64,000 nt of DNA, taken from assembly GCA_030429455.1 (NCBI GenBank), contig JAUIFC010000002.1, forward strand, positions 1 to 64,000. The letters run 5' to 3'. The position numbers and the translations under genes were made by a program. The stretch comes from Bacteroidia bacterium. Lineage in GTDB: Bacteria > Bacteroidota > Bacteroidia > Flavobacteriales > Flavobacteriaceae. This document shows positions 45,386 through 54,288 of the stretch, piece after piece. The notes beneath the pieces are model-generated. The model was not told where the DNA came from, did not search any database, and saw only the letters and a list, made by a program, of their open reading frames with translations. How positions within the stretch are numbered: position 1 is the stretch's first letter; each line of letters begins with the position of its first letter.

Positions 45386-47911
45386 ATGAAAAAACAATTA
45401 CAAAACTTACTTTTGGTTTTAATTATGAGCTCAACAGGTATTGGTTTTGGGCAGACTTTTACAAGCATAGCAGCTGATAATGCCGGAAATTATGGTACAG
45501 CATGGGCTGGTGATGGAGGGACTGGCTTTGGAAGTTGGACATTTAGGGATTTTGATGGTAATGGTGCTGCAGGAGAATTTTTACAGCAGAATGCGAACGT
45601 TGATTCACCAAACATAGCCACAGGTAATAAGTCTTTTGGTACATTTGCCAATTCAGGAAATGAGGCACGAATGGCTGCGTTTAGAAATTTTGATCAAACT
45701 TTAAAACCTGGAGATCGTTTTCAAGTGGATATTCAACATGGAAATATTCAAACTGGTTTTTCCATGGGATTTACCTTAAGATCTGGAACTAATAATTTGA
45801 ATGCAGATGACTACAATTCAGACTCAAGATTTGAATTCTTGTTTATTGGAGGTAATACTAATTATAGTATAATAGGAGCTTCAACAACAGATACAGGGGT
45901 AGGTTTTACCACAAGTGGAATAAGGGTTCAAGTTACGCTTGTCGATTTAAATACAGTAGATGTTGTTCTGACCACCTTACCATCCGGCACACCAGTAACA
46001 ATATCAGGAATTTCTCTTGGAGGAACTGCTAATACTGAGTTAGAAAGCTTGGCCTTATACAATAGATATACAAATCTAGCCAATGTTTATTTCAATAATT
46101 TATCTGTGGACAGAGAAACCTATACCACAACTCAAGATGGAGATTACACAGACATAAATACTTGGTTAAATGGAGATGTTCCGCCTAACGATGGTAGAGG
46201 ACTAATTCAGATTAATCATAATGTAGATTTAAATACTGATTTAGAAATATTAAATCAATTGGTGGTTTCTTCACCAAACTCTCTTGCCGTACAGTCAACG
46301 AATGTACTAACAATTGGAAGTGTAGCTACATTAGATGTCAATTCTGGAGCCAATTTAACCTTTAAAAGTGATGTGAATGGTTCGGCTCAACTCGGCGAAT
46401 TCACTGGAACTTTATCAGGAACTGGAGATTTTACCGTAGAACGCTATATGTCCGCCAACAGAGCGTTTCGATTTGTGACTTCACCAGTTGGAGGTAGTCA
46501 AACCATCAGAGAAGCGTGGCAAGAAGGCGCAACAACAGCAATTTCCAATCCTAATCCAGGTTATGGGACACATATCACTGGTGAGCAAGGAACAGCAGGT
46601 ACTGTAAACGCAACAAGTGGCTTTGATGAAACTCTTACAGGTAATCACTCTATATTTATTTGGGACAATAACACTGATGGTTATGCATCAAATATGACAT
46701 CAACAAATATTACACTTAATGCAGGAGATACTTATGCATTATTTGTGAGAGGTGATAGAGGCATTAATCTGACAGACGATGATGCTGAAGGTTCTACAAC
46801 CCTTAGAGCCACTGGGACAATGAATGTTGGCACACAAGCATCAGGCACAGCGTTTGATGCTTTGAGTTCTACACAAGGTCATTACAGTATAGTGCCTAAC
46901 CCCTACCAAGCCATAACTGACTTATGCGCAGTTGATAGAACAAATTTAAATGATTCTTTTTGGATACGAAGTGTATCGGGTGCCGTGGGAAACTGGTTAG
47001 AACTTGACTTATCAAATAGCGGTGGTGGTTTATGTGCTGCAGCACCGGTACCTGCTCCAGGTTCTGACGATTCACGTTTTGTACCTCCTGGAATAGCTTT
47101 CTTTGTACAAACCGCAACGAATGGAGCTGCAAGTATAACATTTAATGAGGATGATAAAGCCACAGACAATGCAGCATTGACAACTGTATTTAGCCAAACC
47201 TCTATCTTTTATATTAATTCCAGATTGTATTTAACTTCTGCACTTCAAAATGGCGGTGTTGAAAGAGACGCCTTTGGGTTAAGGTTTGATAGCCAATTTA
47301 CAACACTTGGTGATAGTTCAGAAGATATTGATAAATTTCTAAATACAAACGAGAGCATCGCAGTTGTAAATAATGGACTTAAGGCAATTGACAAACAGAA
47401 TATGCCATCCTTAGGAGATATCATTCAACTCAATATAACAGGTTATACTGATAGTCAGTACAGCCTATTATTTATGATGGAAAATGTTCCAAGTGGCATG
47501 GGTGTTTTTATCAACGATAATTACTTAGGCATACAGACAGAAATCACCAACGACTATGTTTTTGATTTCACTGTTGATGCCAATATCCCTGAAAGCATTG
47601 CCGAAGACCGTTTTAGTCTGGTGTTTGACAACACAACGCTGGGTGTTGTGGAGAATGCCTTTGGTGAAGACCTTAGCCTGTATCCAAACCCAACACGTGA
47701 TGGTAATTTTAACATAGCAACGACAGGTTTGACTGGAGACGTGACTATAGAAATTACCAACGTCTTAGGTCAGGTGGTGTTTAAACAACAGCAAGCTTTA
47801 ATAGGTAATGAAGTGGAAGTGAATAGTGCTCAGCTTGACAATGGTACCTATATCGTTAAATTAACTCAAGGCTCTAGAAGCTTAACATCGAAACTTATCA
47901 TTAATAAATAA
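45386..47911 (+). CDS. T9SS type A sorting domain surface protein
   Basis: An 841-aa protein with a signal peptide (MKKQLQNLLLVLIMSSTG...FGQ). Residues about 20-250 form a lectin-like jelly-roll (LKPGDRFQVDIQHGNIQ, ESLALYNRYTNLANVYFNN); 250-350 are a beta-helix-like stretch beginning TTQDGDYTDINTWLNGDVPP. The centre is a family found in Bacteroidota cell-surface proteins (RFVTSPVGGSQTIREAW, HYSIVPNPYQAITDL). The C-terminal LSLYPNPTRDGNFNI, VTIEITNVLGQVVF and LDNGTYIVKLTQG form a type A T9SS sorting domain. It should be exported to the surface; the ligand is unknown. Confidence 0.9.
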   Translation: MKKQLQNLLLVLIMSSTGIGFGQTFTSIAADNAGNYGTAWAGDGGTGFGSWTFRDFDGNGAAGEFLQQNANVDSPNIATGNKSFGTFANSGNEARMAAFRNFDQTLKPGDRFQVDIQHGNIQTGFSMGFTLRSGTNNLNADDYNSDSRFEFLFIGGNTNYSIIGASTTDTGVGFTTSGIRVQVTLVDLNTVDVVLTTLPSGTPVTISGISLGGTANTELESLALYNRYTNLANVYFNNLSVDRETYTTTQDGDYTDINTWLNGDVPPNDGRGLIQINHNVDLNTDLEILNQLVVSSPNSLAVQSTNVLTIGSVATLDVNSGANLTFKSDVNGSAQLGEFTGTLSGTGDFTVERYMSANRAFRFVTSPVGGSQTIREAWQEGATTAISNPNPGYGTHITGEQGTAGTVNATSGFDETLTGNHSIFIWDNNTDGYASNMTSTNITLNAGDTYALFVRGDRGINLTDDDAEGSTTLRATGTMNVGTQASGTAFDALSSTQGHYSIVPNPYQAITDLCAVDRTNLNDSFWIRSVSGAVGNWLELDLSNSGGGLCAAAPVPAPGSDDSRFVPPGIAFFVQTATNGAASITFNEDDKATDNAALTTVFSQTSIFYINSRLYLTSALQNGGVERDAFGLRFDSQFTTLGDSSEDIDKFLNTNESIAVVNNGLKAIDKQNMPSLGDIIQLNITGYTDSQYSLLFMMENVPSGMGVFINDNYLGIQTEITNDYVFDFTVDANIPESIAEDRFSLVFDNTTLGVVENAFGEDLSLYPNPTRDGNFNIATTGLTGDVTIEITNVLGQVVFKQQQALIGNEVEVNSAQLDNGTYIVKLTQGSRSLTSKLIINK

Positions 47912-47928
47912 ACTCTAAAAAATTTGTG

Positions 47929-47936
47929 TATTTTTG
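47929..47936 (+). promoter_or_regulatory. Putative -7 box for small membrane protein
   Basis: TATTTTTG lies 40 bases before the ATG at 47977, so the small gene may be transcribed apart from the T9SS gene. Confidence 0.45.
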
Positions 47937-47976
47937 GACAACGTCTAAAAGACATCTATAAAAAAACTATACAACA

Positions 47977-48159
47977 ATGAAAAATAGAATACTATTAACA
48001 GCAGTCTTAAGCCTTTTGTTTGTCATTGACCTAATGGCTCAGCCAATACTACCAGGTGATGGTACTGGAGATGTAGCGGACAATCCTATTCATTTTTTGG
48101 TCTATCCGTTTCTTATTCTAGGTGCTTACTTGGGATTCAAAGTGATTAAAAAGAAATAG
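47977..48159 (+). CDS. Small 60-aa signal-peptide/membrane protein
   Basis: A 60-aa protein with a signal sequence (MKNRILLTAVLSLLFVIDLM, probable cleavage after AQ), a short acidic glycine-rich linker (PGDGTGDVADNP), one membrane helix (IHFLVYPFLILGAYLGFKVI) and a lysine tail. It lies 65 bases downstream of the T9SS gene on the same strand and ahead of a terminator. Peptides of this PGDGTGDV design occur widely downstream of T9SS surface genes in my recollection, but I cannot verify that here. Function unknown. Confidence 0.75.
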   Translation: MKNRILLTAVLSLLFVIDLMAQPILPGDGTGDVADNPIHFLVYPFLILGAYLGFKVIKKK

Positions 48160-48507
48160 ACAAAAAAAAGTTTTGTATCAAGTACAATAAAAGTATGTCG
48201 ATTCAATCTCTATTCGACAGAAAACGTAGTTATTTTGGGTTATCAAATTAGTGCATAGACCTAAGATTTTGTTTGTTTCAAAAAGTTTGTAAGCGTTAGC
48301 TTTGTTTTATCAACATATGTAATATAAGCCTGCCTATTTGGTGGGCTTTTTTAATCATAACTACGAGTAAGTAACTAATCAGTATCTTTTATTCTTTTAG
48401 TTAACTGATTATCAAAACTAAAAAATCAACCGCAATGAACACAATGGAAATACGCAACAATTTAGCACTTTGTGACCCTTGCGCAAATCTTGGCGGTCCT
48501 TTAGCGG
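48160..48507. other. Gene-free region with terminator and repeats
   Basis: About 350 bases without a credible gene: the terminator at 48326-48350 ends the rightward unit, and the phrase repeat at 48429-48513 reaches into the end of the PPTase gene. Confidence 0.7.
48326..48350 (+). terminator. Rho-independent terminator
   Basis: AAGCCTGCC pairs with GGTGGGCTT (two G-U wobbles) around a TATTT loop, followed by a T tract. Confidence 0.8.
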
Positions 48508-48513
48508 TTAAAA
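48429..48513 (+). repeat. GCG/GCAA phrase repeat overlapping PPTase stop
   Basis: Words such as AACCGCAATGAACACAATGG, CCCTTGCGCAAATCTTGGC and CTTTAGCGGTTAAA are shared in style with 40636-40784. The minus-strand stop codon of the PPTase gene (48508-48510) lies within the final GGTTAAA. Confidence 0.65.
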
Positions 48514-49158
48514 TAAACTAAGCCTTGGTTTACAATAGTTTGAAAATTTAATATCGGGCTGGTAAGGTACAAAAATAAATACATGAAGATCATTGTATAT
48601 CTTTTCCTCTATGATACTTTGGTTAAAAGCAATGGCGACAAACTGCCCGTCATGACTAATGCTTAGCGGGGCGTTCTGCTTATTATTTTTATTCAATACA
48701 CTTGGAATGCCTGTGTCGCTTTTAACGATGGCATAGTTTTTTTGCTCTAGAAGACCTTTAAAAACAGAATATTCGTCAACTCTAAAAATTTTATTGCAGT
48801 AAATCTTTGAGGCGACATAAGAGTATATGTAGTCTGTAGTGATTTCAGTATGAATGCATAAGTCAAATGAATTTATGCTAACGCTGGAGGCAATGTTTTC
48901 AAAGACTTTGTTGAAAGAGTTTATTTTAATGGATTTTGGATTAAAAACAGGCGCCGAATCGGTTGCGCGTTGCCAAGCTTTGTAAGTAGATTCTTTAATG
49001 GACCACAACGTCCAAAAGCTTTTTAAAGGAGAGTTCGATTTTAGAATCAAATCAATTTCAAAAGCGTTGAAGAGTTTTTCAAGACATCTTGGTCTTAATT
49101 TATGGTACTGCGATTTAGCGATGTGCCAATCAATGATATCGTTGCCTATCAATTCCAT
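48508..49158 (-). CDS. 4'-phosphopantetheinyl transferase superfamily protein
   Basis: A 216-aa enzyme expected to attach phosphopantetheine from CoA to a carrier protein. It shows both family motifs: LIGNDIIDWH near the start (metal-binding acidic residues D7 and D10) and LWSIKESTYKAW (K55, E56). Its length is between AcpS and Sfp types. It lies 101 bases downstream of an acyl carrier protein gene, its likely substrate, in the order fahA-ACP-PPTase. Residues beyond about 100 are divergent. The stop codon sits inside a repeat. Confidence 0.85.
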   Translation of the reverse strand: MELIGNDIIDWHIAKSQYHKLRPRCLEKLFNAFEIDLILKSNSPLKSFWTLWSIKESTYKAWQRATDSAPVFNPKSIKINSFNKVFENIASSVSINSFDLCIHTEITTDYIYSYVASKIYCNKIFRVDEYSVFKGLLEQKNYAIVKSDTGIPSVLNKNNKQNAPLSISHDGQFVAIAFNQSIIEEKIYNDLHVFIFVPYQPDIKFSNYCKPRLSLF

Positions 49159-49259
49159 TGCCCTATTTGCCTAAAAGCTAGAAGTTTTTTCAATTTTAAT
49201 GGCCAAAAAAGCTGTTACCGTTCTAAAAGGTTCTCATGCTTGTACAGCATTTTAAAGCT

Positions 49260-49517
49260 TTAGGAAGCAAGTTTGGATTCAATAATTTTTAAAGAAGCTC
49301 CGACAGATAGCATTTTCTCCATTTCTTTATTTTCAATTCGAATGTCAAATTCATCTTCAACATCCAAAATAATATCTACGAGATTCGCAGAATTGATATC
49401 AAGGTCTTTGATAAATTCTGTACCCTCATTCAGTTGTTCGAAACTTTCCAAATTATTGACATAGGGCTTTACGATGCTTTTGAGTTTTGCTATAATGTCG
49501 TTTTTGTCAACCCCCAT
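49260..49517 (-). CDS. Acyl carrier protein-like protein
   Basis: An 85-aa four-helix carrier protein. The attachment serine is S43 in DLDINSANLVDIILDVEDEF, where canonical AcpP has DSLDxVEL; the Asp before the serine is replaced by Asn, so it is a specialised carrier rather than the fatty-acid AcpP. It begins one base after the end of fahA and is followed by the PPTase, so the three are co-transcribed. No ketosynthase, acyltransferase or other synthase lies nearby. Confidence 0.88.
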   Translation of the reverse strand: MGVDKNDIIAKLKSIVKPYVNNLESFEQLNEGTEFIKDLDINSANLVDIILDVEDEFDIRIENKEMEKMLSVGASLKIIESKLAS

Positions 49518-49518
49518 T

Positions 49519-50805
49519 TTATTTATGTTTGTACACAGGAAGCAACATGTTTTTTACTTCGCCAAACCCAATCCGTACGTCATCATTTTTACAATAACCT
49601 CGAATGGTTACGGTGTCATAGTCTTCGATAAATCTACGTTCAGCGCCATCTTTTAACTTTAACGGATTTTCGCCACGCCAAGATAATTCGAGCATAGAAC
49701 CATACGAATCTGGTGTAGGTCCAGAAATAGTGCCGCTAGCCAGCATATCTCCAGAATTCATATTACATCCGTTTATGGTATGGTGAGCCAGTTGTTGACT
49801 CATTGTCCAATACATGTATTTGAAGTTAGTTCGAGACACCACAGTTTCTGTGCTGTCTTTTGGAGTAATGCTTACCTCAAGGTTAATGTCGTAGCTTTTC
49901 TTTTTATCTTTTGCAATGAGATAAGGCAGTAATGGTTTGATGGGTTCTGGGCTATCAATTTTAAAAGGTTGTAAAGCATCCAAGGTTACAATCCATGGAG
50001 AAATCGATGAAGCAAAGTTTTTGGCCAAAAAAGGACCGAGAGGAACGTACTCCCATTTTTGAATATCTCTCGCACTCCAATCGTTAAAAAGCACCATTCC
50101 AAAGATGTTGTTTTCAGCTTCGTCAATTGGAATAGGTTTTCCTAAAGGATTTCCAGCCGTCGTGATAAATGCCATTTCCAACTCGAAATCTACTAATCTC
50201 GAAGGGCCAAATATTGGTGAATCTGCACCTTTTGGTAACTTTTGGCCTTGTGGTCGATGTACTTTTCTTCCACTAGTTACAATCGACGAACTTCTGCCAT
50301 GATAGCCAACAGGAATATGAAGCCAGTTTGGTAATAATGCATTTTCAGGATCTCTAAACATCTTGCCAACATTTGTCGCATGTTCTTTACTGGAGTAAAA
50401 ATCGGTGTAATCTCCAACTTGAACCGGCATTTGCATTTCTATTTCATCAAGGCTAAATAACACTGCTTGTTTGTGGCTTTCATTTACTTTTAAAGTCGTG
50501 TTATTTTCGTCAAATATTTCAGCAATTCTATTTCTTACTCTACGCCAAGTTTTTCTGCCATCGGCAATAAAATCGTTTAAAGTATCTTGAAGAAAAATAT
50601 CATCTGTCAACTCGATGCCTTCAAAGTACCCTAACTGATGCAAGGCACCCAAATCTATCGCGTAATCACCAATTCGCGTACCTATAGTAATGATGTCGTC
50701 TCTTGTGAGAAAAACCCCAAAAGGGATGTTCTGGATAGGAAAATCTGTTTGCTCTGGTGTGTCTAACCAGGTTTTTCGTTTAGGATCATTAGCCAATAAA
50801 CTCAT
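49519..50805 (-). CDS. fahA: Fumarylacetoacetase
   Basis: Last enzyme of tyrosine breakdown, cleaving fumarylacetoacetate to fumarate and acetoacetate. The 428-aa protein has the eukaryote-like two-domain form: an N-terminal domain (FGVFLTRDDIITIGTRIGDY) and the FAH fold with VGDYTDFYSSKEHATNVG, PVGYHGRSSSIVTSG, DFELEMAFI, LFNDWSARDIQKWEYVPLGP (metal and catalytic residues) and SGDMLASGTISGP. It is the first gene of an operon with an ACP and a PPTase. No other tyrosine-degradation gene is seen here. Confidence 0.95.
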   Translation of the reverse strand: MSLLANDPKRKTWLDTPEQTDFPIQNIPFGVFLTRDDIITIGTRIGDYAIDLGALHQLGYFEGIELTDDIFLQDTLNDFIADGRKTWRRVRNRIAEIFDENNTTLKVNESHKQAVLFSLDEIEMQMPVQVGDYTDFYSSKEHATNVGKMFRDPENALLPNWLHIPVGYHGRSSSIVTSGRKVHRPQGQKLPKGADSPIFGPSRLVDFELEMAFITTAGNPLGKPIPIDEAENNIFGMVLFNDWSARDIQKWEYVPLGPFLAKNFASSISPWIVTLDALQPFKIDSPEPIKPLLPYLIAKDKKKSYDINLEVSITPKDSTETVVSRTNFKYMYWTMSQQLAHHTINGCNMNSGDMLASGTISGPTPDSYGSMLELSWRGENPLKLKDGAERRFIEDYDTVTIRGYCKNDDVRIGFGEVKNMLLPVYKHK

Positions 50806-50843
50806 GCGCTTCTGTTTTGTATTTAAGAATTGTTAAGGTCTTT

Positions 50844-50851
50844 CAAATATA
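50844..50851 (-). promoter_or_regulatory. Putative -7 box for fahA operon
   Basis: CAAATATA on plus reads TATATTTG on minus, 38 bases before the fahA ATG at 50805. Confidence 0.45.
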
Positions 50852-50883
50852 TTATTTTATGTTTATTAACCGAATGCTTTTCT

Positions 50884-50891
50884 TATTTTTG
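50884..50891 (+). promoter_or_regulatory. Putative -7 box for glyA
   Basis: TATTTTTG ends one base before the first in-frame ATG (50893), which argues that translation starts at 50908 or 50914. Confidence 0.5.
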
Positions 50892-50907
50892 AATGAATTT
50901 AACTAAA

Positions 50908-52203
50908 ATGACTATGACTGAAGATTTACAAATATTCGATCTTATCAATGCAGAAGAAAACCGCCAAAGAAATGGTCTTGAACTTATCGCAAGTGAAAAT
51001 TTTACAAGTCCAAATGTCATGAAGGCGACGGGTTCGGTTTTAACCAACAAATATGCCGAAGGATACCCTGGTAAACGCTATTATGGGGGATGCGAAGTTG
51101 TTGACGACATCGAGAATATTGCCATAGAACGTGCAAAGCTTCTTTTTGGCGCGAGTTATGCCAATGTCCAACCACATTCGGGATCGCAAGCCAATACAGC
51201 GGTGTTTTCGATGTGTCTCAAGCCTGGGGACAAAATTTTAGGATTTGATTTAGCTCACGGTGGCCACTTGACACATGGTTCGCCAGTTAACTTTTCGGGC
51301 AAACTCTACAATCCTGTATTTTATGGTGTAGACGAAAAGACTGGTCGCTTGGACTACGATAAAATTGAAAGCATAGCGGTAGCAGAACAACCTAAGATGA
51401 TCATTGCTGGCGCTTCGGCCTATTCCCGCGAAATAGATTATAAAGCTTTTCGAACAATAGCAGACAAGGTTGGTGCAGTGCTTTTGGCAGATATTGCGCA
51501 TCCAGCAGGATTGATTGCAAAGGGACTTTTGCAGGATCCTGTTCCACATTGCCATGTCGTAACCTCTACAACGCATAAAACGCTGCGCGGCCCAAGAGGC
51601 GGTATCATATTGATAGGCGAAGACATCGAAAATCCTTTTGGTGAAAAATTAAGAAGTGGTAAACTTAAAAAAATGTCATCGCTTATGAATTCTGGTGTTT
51701 TTCCAGGAAATCAAGGTGGTCCACTAGAACATGTTATTGCAGCGAAAGCTGTTGCTTTTGGCGAAGCTTTAACCGATGAATTCTTACATTACATGATTCA
51801 AGTAAAAAAGAATGCAGCGATCATGGCAAAAGCCTTTGTCGAGAAAGACTACCATCTTATTTCGGGTGGAACAGATAACCATATGATGTTGATTGATTTA
51901 AGAAATAAAAATATTACGGGCAAGTTGGCTGAAGAAACACTTGGCAAAGCAGGGATAACCGTTAATAAAAACATGGTGCCTTTCGACACGCAATCGCCTT
52001 TTGTTACTTCGGGTATACGAATAGGTACTTCTGCCGTAACAACACGTGGCTTTGCTGAAGAAGACATGGGTTGGATAGTTGAAAAAATTGATGAAGTGAT
52101 CATGAATCACGACAACGACCAAAAACTCAATGACATTAAAGAAGAAATTGAAAGTAAAGTAAAAGATATGCCTTTGTTTTCAACTTCTGAAACCATAGTT
52201 TAG
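50908..52203 (+). CDS. glyA: Serine hydroxymethyltransferase
   Basis: PLP enzyme that interconverts serine and glycine and makes methylene-tetrahydrofolate. The protein shows [65 protein letters not shown] and the PLP lysine in [15 protein letters not shown]. In-frame ATGs are at 50893, 50908 and 50914; the promoter box overlapping the first favours a later one. It is followed after 26 bases by a DUF2059 gene. Confidence 0.96.
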   Translation: MTMTEDLQIFDLINAEENRQRNGLELIASENFTSPNVMKATGSVLTNKYAEGYPGKRYYGGCEVVDDIENIAIERAKLLFGASYANVQPHSGSQANTAVFSMCLKPGDKILGFDLAHGGHLTHGSPVNFSGKLYNPVFYGVDEKTGRLDYDKIESIAVAEQPKMIIAGASAYSREIDYKAFRTIADKVGAVLLADIAHPAGLIAKGLLQDPVPHCHVVTSTTHKTLRGPRGGIILIGEDIENPFGEKLRSGKLKKMSSLMNSGVFPGNQGGPLEHVIAAKAVAFGEALTDEFLHYMIQVKKNAAIMAKAFVEKDYHLISGGTDNHMMLIDLRNKNITGKLAEETLGKAGITVNKNMVPFDTQSPFVTSGIRIGTSAVTTRGFAEEDMGWIVEKIDEVIMNHDNDQKLNDIKEEIESKVKDMPLFSTSETIV

Positions 52204-52229
52204 TAACGTATAAATTTTAAAATAAAATA

Positions 52230-52643
52230 ATGAAAAAAACAATTGTAATAGCCGTCGCCTTATTTTTAGGGACATTTTTGAATGTAAATGCTCAAGATGA
52301 AGCCTTTAAAGCAGATGCTATAAAACTAACAAAAATGAGTTCTGGTGCTGCCGAAGCTGGCATGGCTCAAATCTACACCATGATTCCAGAAGACAAGGTA
52401 GAAGCCTTTAAGGCAGAACTTGAACCAATAATGAACGAGTATTACGAAAAAATTGCTGTAAAAAGCATGGAATACTATACACATGACGACATAAAGCAAC
52501 TTTTGGAATTTTATGATTCGGACTTAGGTAAAAAATCATTAAAGGTTCAAGAGGAAATGGCAAAAGCTGCAATGGGTAGCATGGCACAGGAATTACAGTA
52601 CAAGCTTATGCCAATTGTGCAAAAATACATGCAAGGGCAGTAG
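52230..52643 (+). CDS. DUF2059 periplasmic protein
   Basis: A 137-aa protein with a signal peptide (MKKTIVIAVALFLGTFLNVNAQ). The helical remainder contains the DUF2059 core: YYEKIAVKSMEYYTHDDIK, LLEFYDSDLGKKSLKVQEE and AQELQYKLMPIVQKYM. Function unknown; periplasmic by signal. It probably shares the glyA transcript and ends at a strong terminator. Confidence 0.88.
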   Translation: MKKTIVIAVALFLGTFLNVNAQDEAFKADAIKLTKMSSGAAEAGMAQIYTMIPEDKVEAFKAELEPIMNEYYEKIAVKSMEYYTHDDIKQLLEFYDSDLGKKSLKVQEEMAKAAMGSMAQELQYKLMPIVQKYMQGQ

Positions 52644-52671
52644 ATTTGTTTTGTATTCTTAAAATCAATAG

Positions 52672-52700
52672 CCTCAAAGATTTAAAATCTTTGAGGTTTT
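52672..52700. terminator. Bidirectional terminator between convergent genes
   Basis: CCTCAAAGATTT and AAATCTTTGAGG (52672-52683 and 52685-52696) form a near-continuous palindrome with a T tract on the right; A-rich sequence lies on the left. Confidence 0.85.
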
Positions 52701-54262
52701 TATTCGTCTTCAAAAATGATGTTTTGATAAGCGCCAGCATCTGGACTTAAGGTTCTGTTTATGCCTAAAATATCCAATGGCACCTCTTGTGCAATCGAGG
52801 GATTCCCAAAGTTTACAACAGGAGACTCGCTACCAATAATCAATCGATTTAATGGTGCATCCAAGAAAATAGGATCTTCATTTAAAATGATATTCTCGTA
52901 TTTTGTAGGGTCTTCAATATCAAATTCAGGTTCGTCAAATAATTGATTGTTGAAAGGATTGATACGTAATAAAGAATTTTCAAACTTAAAGTTGAAGGCA
53001 GCGTCGTCAGAACGATTAAAATTCACTTCAACTCGTTCGTTGCCATAAATGATACAATTTGAAAATCGCGCTTCTACCAAATCTGCTACAAAAGTTTGTT
53101 CCTGTGTTTCTAATTGATTTTCAATAAGTAGTGCAGGAAACTGTCGAAACGAATTCTGCCAAAAGTTGGCAATAGTACAATGCTTAAAGTTGTATTGTCC
53201 GCCAAGTGAGAGATTAACGGATACTTGCCCGGAATTATTAACCACTAAATTTTCGGCGTCAATAAAACTTGTTCTAGCCAATAACCCAACATTTGCCGAA
53301 TTATAGATTTGTGTGTTTTTGATGGTTAATGTTGGGTTTCCAGTACCATCATTAGAATCCATCAGCATACCCACAGTAGCATTTTTGATGGTTACATGAT
53401 TAAAGCTGTTGTTAGTACTCCCTTGTGTCATCCAAATGGCACCCCATTGCCCGGGAACATCGGCGAAGGCCGGTTCCAGTCGATCGCCTTCAAAAATAAT
53501 TTCACCTTCCAAAGCATCTTGATCTTGACTAAGTTGACCATTGGCTTGAATCGAACCTGTATTAGCCACAATAATTCCGCTATCTTCATGAAAATGTACA
53601 CGAGCACCAGCTTGAATTTCTAAGGTTTTCCCTGGTGGAACAGCAGCATAGCCGTAAACAACATAAGGTTTTTCGCTGGTAAGTACTAATTCGGAATCGT
53701 CTAAAAAGAAGCCTTCAATGAGGATGTCGTTTCCTTCGTCGTCTTGGCCTAAGGTTAAGGTTTCGGTAGTTCCGTCGTTAAAACGTTCTGGAAACAAAAA
53801 AACCGCATCCTGAACCAAAGTCACTAACTCTACAGATTGTAAGTTTGAACCGCTGTCAAATTCAATTCTGTCTGTATATAAAAATTGTGAGTTTTGTGAG
53901 GCTATTTCATTGATGTCTGCAGTGACTTCAACAAAAACAAATATGCTATCCTGAGCTAGAATTTCTACATTGTCGAAAGATTTTCCAGGGATGCCATCCA
54001 CATTTAGTCGGTATTTTGACAGGTCACCTAAGGACAAGCTCACGCTAGGAATACTGATGTCTTCATCACTTTTGTTATACACTTTAAATTGATAGGTGCT
54101 CGAACCAATATTGCTAAAAATGGTATCTAGGTATAAAGTGTCGGACGAAAATTCTAAATCTCCAGAGCTCAATTCAAATTCAAAATCCTCTCGGCAGGAG
54201 GATAACGAAATGATGGTAATTATAATGAGAAATGGGAAATACTTTTTAATAAATTCGATCAT
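52700..54262 (-). CDS. Lipoprotein with right-handed beta-helix
   Basis: A 520-aa protein with a lipoprotein signal (LIIITIISLSSC). After an N-terminal Ig-like region (LDTIFSNIGSSTYQFKVYN) comes a stretch of parallel beta-helix coils (IIVANTGSIQANGQLSQ, NNSFNHVTIKNATVGML, LTIKNTQIYNSANVGLLAR, IDAENLVVNNSGQV, YNFKHCTIANFW) and an end segment LSPDAGAYQNI like other Bacteroidota right-handed helix proteins. The role in the outer membrane or surface is unknown. It is followed on the same transcript direction by being downstream of the glutamine cyclotransferase gene (26 bases away). Confidence 0.8.
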   Translation of the reverse strand: MIEFIKKYFPFLIIITIISLSSCREDFEFELSSGDLEFSSDTLYLDTIFSNIGSSTYQFKVYNKSDEDISIPSVSLSLGDLSKYRLNVDGIPGKSFDNVEILAQDSIFVFVEVTADINEIASQNSQFLYTDRIEFDSGSNLQSVELVTLVQDAVFLFPERFNDGTTETLTLGQDDEGNDILIEGFFLDDSELVLTSEKPYVVYGYAAVPPGKTLEIQAGARVHFHEDSGIIVANTGSIQANGQLSQDQDALEGEIIFEGDRLEPAFADVPGQWGAIWMTQGSTNNSFNHVTIKNATVGMLMDSNDGTGNPTLTIKNTQIYNSANVGLLARTSFIDAENLVVNNSGQVSVNLSLGGQYNFKHCTIANFWQNSFRQFPALLIENQLETQEQTFVADLVEARFSNCIIYGNERVEVNFNRSDDAAFNFKFENSLLRINPFNNQLFDEPEFDIEDPTKYENIILNEDPIFLDAPLNRLIIGSESPVVNFGNPSIAQEVPLDILGINRTLSPDAGAYQNIIFEDE

Positions 54263-54288
54263 GTTGAAGTAACGATTATGGTCATGGT

